This document shows, in pieces, positions 61,053-61,219 of a DNA stretch of 61,219 nucleotides (its first letter is position 1; each line of letters starts with the position of its first letter). The DNA comes from Kamptonema formosum PCC 6407 (GTDB lineage: Bacteria; Cyanobacteriota; Cyanobacteriia; Cyanobacteriales; Microcoleaceae), in the NCBI RefSeq assembly GCF_000332155.1, contig NZ_KB235903.1, positions 2,112,209 through 2,173,427 on the forward strand. Reading direction: 5' to 3'. The notes under the pieces are model-generated. The model was given only the letters and a program-made list of their open reading frames with translations. It did no database searches and was not told where the DNA came from. The position numbers and the translations under genes are program-made.

Positions 61053-61219
61053 ATGCCTTTACTATCGATTATATTACATAAATACTACAATTGGCTGTTA
61101 GTGCTCTTAGGAGTAAGTTTAGCAATAACACCTGCCGCTAGTGGCGCGATCGCAGAGCAGGGGAGCGGGGGAGCGGGGGAGCGGGGGAGCGAGGGGAGCA
61201 GAGGAGCGTGGGAGCGGGG
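61053..61219 (+). CDS. Start of a secreted protein, cut by the window edge, with minisatellite in frame
   Basis: An ATG at 61053 follows GAGGAACGCCGG, a good ribosome site, and opens a frame that runs to the window end. The first 34 residues look like a signal peptide (HKYYNWLLVLLGVSLAITPA core, then ASGAIA as cleavage region). From about residue 35 the frame is GGGAGCGG-type minisatellite, giving Glu/Gly/Arg/Ser repeats. Either the repeat invaded a real exported protein or the frame ends soon after. The remaining gap from mnmA (60960-61052) shows no other feature. Confidence 0.4.
   Translation, partial: MPLLSIILHKYYNWLLVLLGVSLAITPAASGAIAEQGSGGAGERGSEGSRGAWER
61155..61219. repeat. GGGGGAGC minisatellite at right edge
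   Basis: Tandem GGGGGAGC and GGAGCAGA units run off the window, matching in class the left-edge repeat at 1-175. Confidence 0.9.

Overview
This window looks like chromosomal DNA of a filamentous, probably non-heterocystous cyanobacterium of the Oscillatoria/Microcoleus type. The evidence is the very frequent GCGATCGC (HIP1) palindromes, the many heptanucleotide tandem arrays (TAATTGG, TTAGTTG, TTAACTG, GGGGCTA and relatives), and several genes typical of cyanobacteria: the plastid-type ribosomal protein PSRP-3/Ycf65, a CRR6-like NDH-1 assembly factor, a CBS-CP12 protein, DUF6816, a TerB plus Mo-nitrogenase C-terminal fusion, and a group I intron in a tRNA gene. The genus is inferred, not shown.

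Layout. 1-3.9 kb: rpsP, khpA and phoH (translation and RNA housekeeping), then three small genes including a HutX-like protein and a DUF6816 protein. 3.9-12.8 kb: a tellurium-resistance-type (Ter) stress cluster on the minus strand. It holds four single-domain TerD paralogues, one TerD-vWA fusion (TerF-like) and a zinc-ribbon matrixin protease. A lysyl-tRNA synthetase gene sits in the middle on the plus strand, and peptide deformylase and an HtrA protease follow on the minus strand. This is the most unusual gene neighbourhood here. 13-19.5 kb: gatA, a LuxR-type response regulator, a REC-EAL protein, a Cas4/RecB-like nuclease, a DUF202 protein and an alpha/beta hydrolase. 20-26.7 kb: glgX, a 244-bp non-autonomous insertion, the split proton-pumping transhydrogenase operon (pntA1-pntA2-pntB, minus strand) and crr6.

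26.8-38.1 kb: a histidine kinase with a peptidoglycan-binding insert in its sensor, a J-domain/pentapeptide-repeat fusion, a PBP4-like carboxypeptidase, the fatty-acid trio plsX-fabH-fabD, a PspA-like protein paired with a membrane-anchored PstS-like binding protein, and a BrnT/BrnA toxin-antitoxin pair. 38.2-48 kb: plsC, DUF2288, YdcF, tRNA-Arg(CCU) split by a group I intron, a HAD hydrolase, PSRP-3, a methyltransferase, the TerB/Mo-nitro_C protein with a 100-bp duplication at its start, obgE, an Orn/Lys/Arg decarboxylase and cbiT. 48-61 kb: a cold-shock-domain membrane protein, a decayed small gene, a 1334-residue polytopic membrane protein, a GH57 enzyme, CBS-CP12, two pentapeptide-repeat proteins, ilvD, mnmA and the start of a secreted protein cut by the window edge.

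Repeats. Tandem arrays and palindromic elements fill most gaps. At six genes the stop codon lies inside a heptamer array. At five genes an array ends within a few to about 20 bases of the start codon and no clear Shine-Dalgarno is seen. The GC-rich 'CCCCATCTCC / GGAGCAGA' minisatellites have also entered one coding region (the decarboxylase) and probably a second at the right edge.
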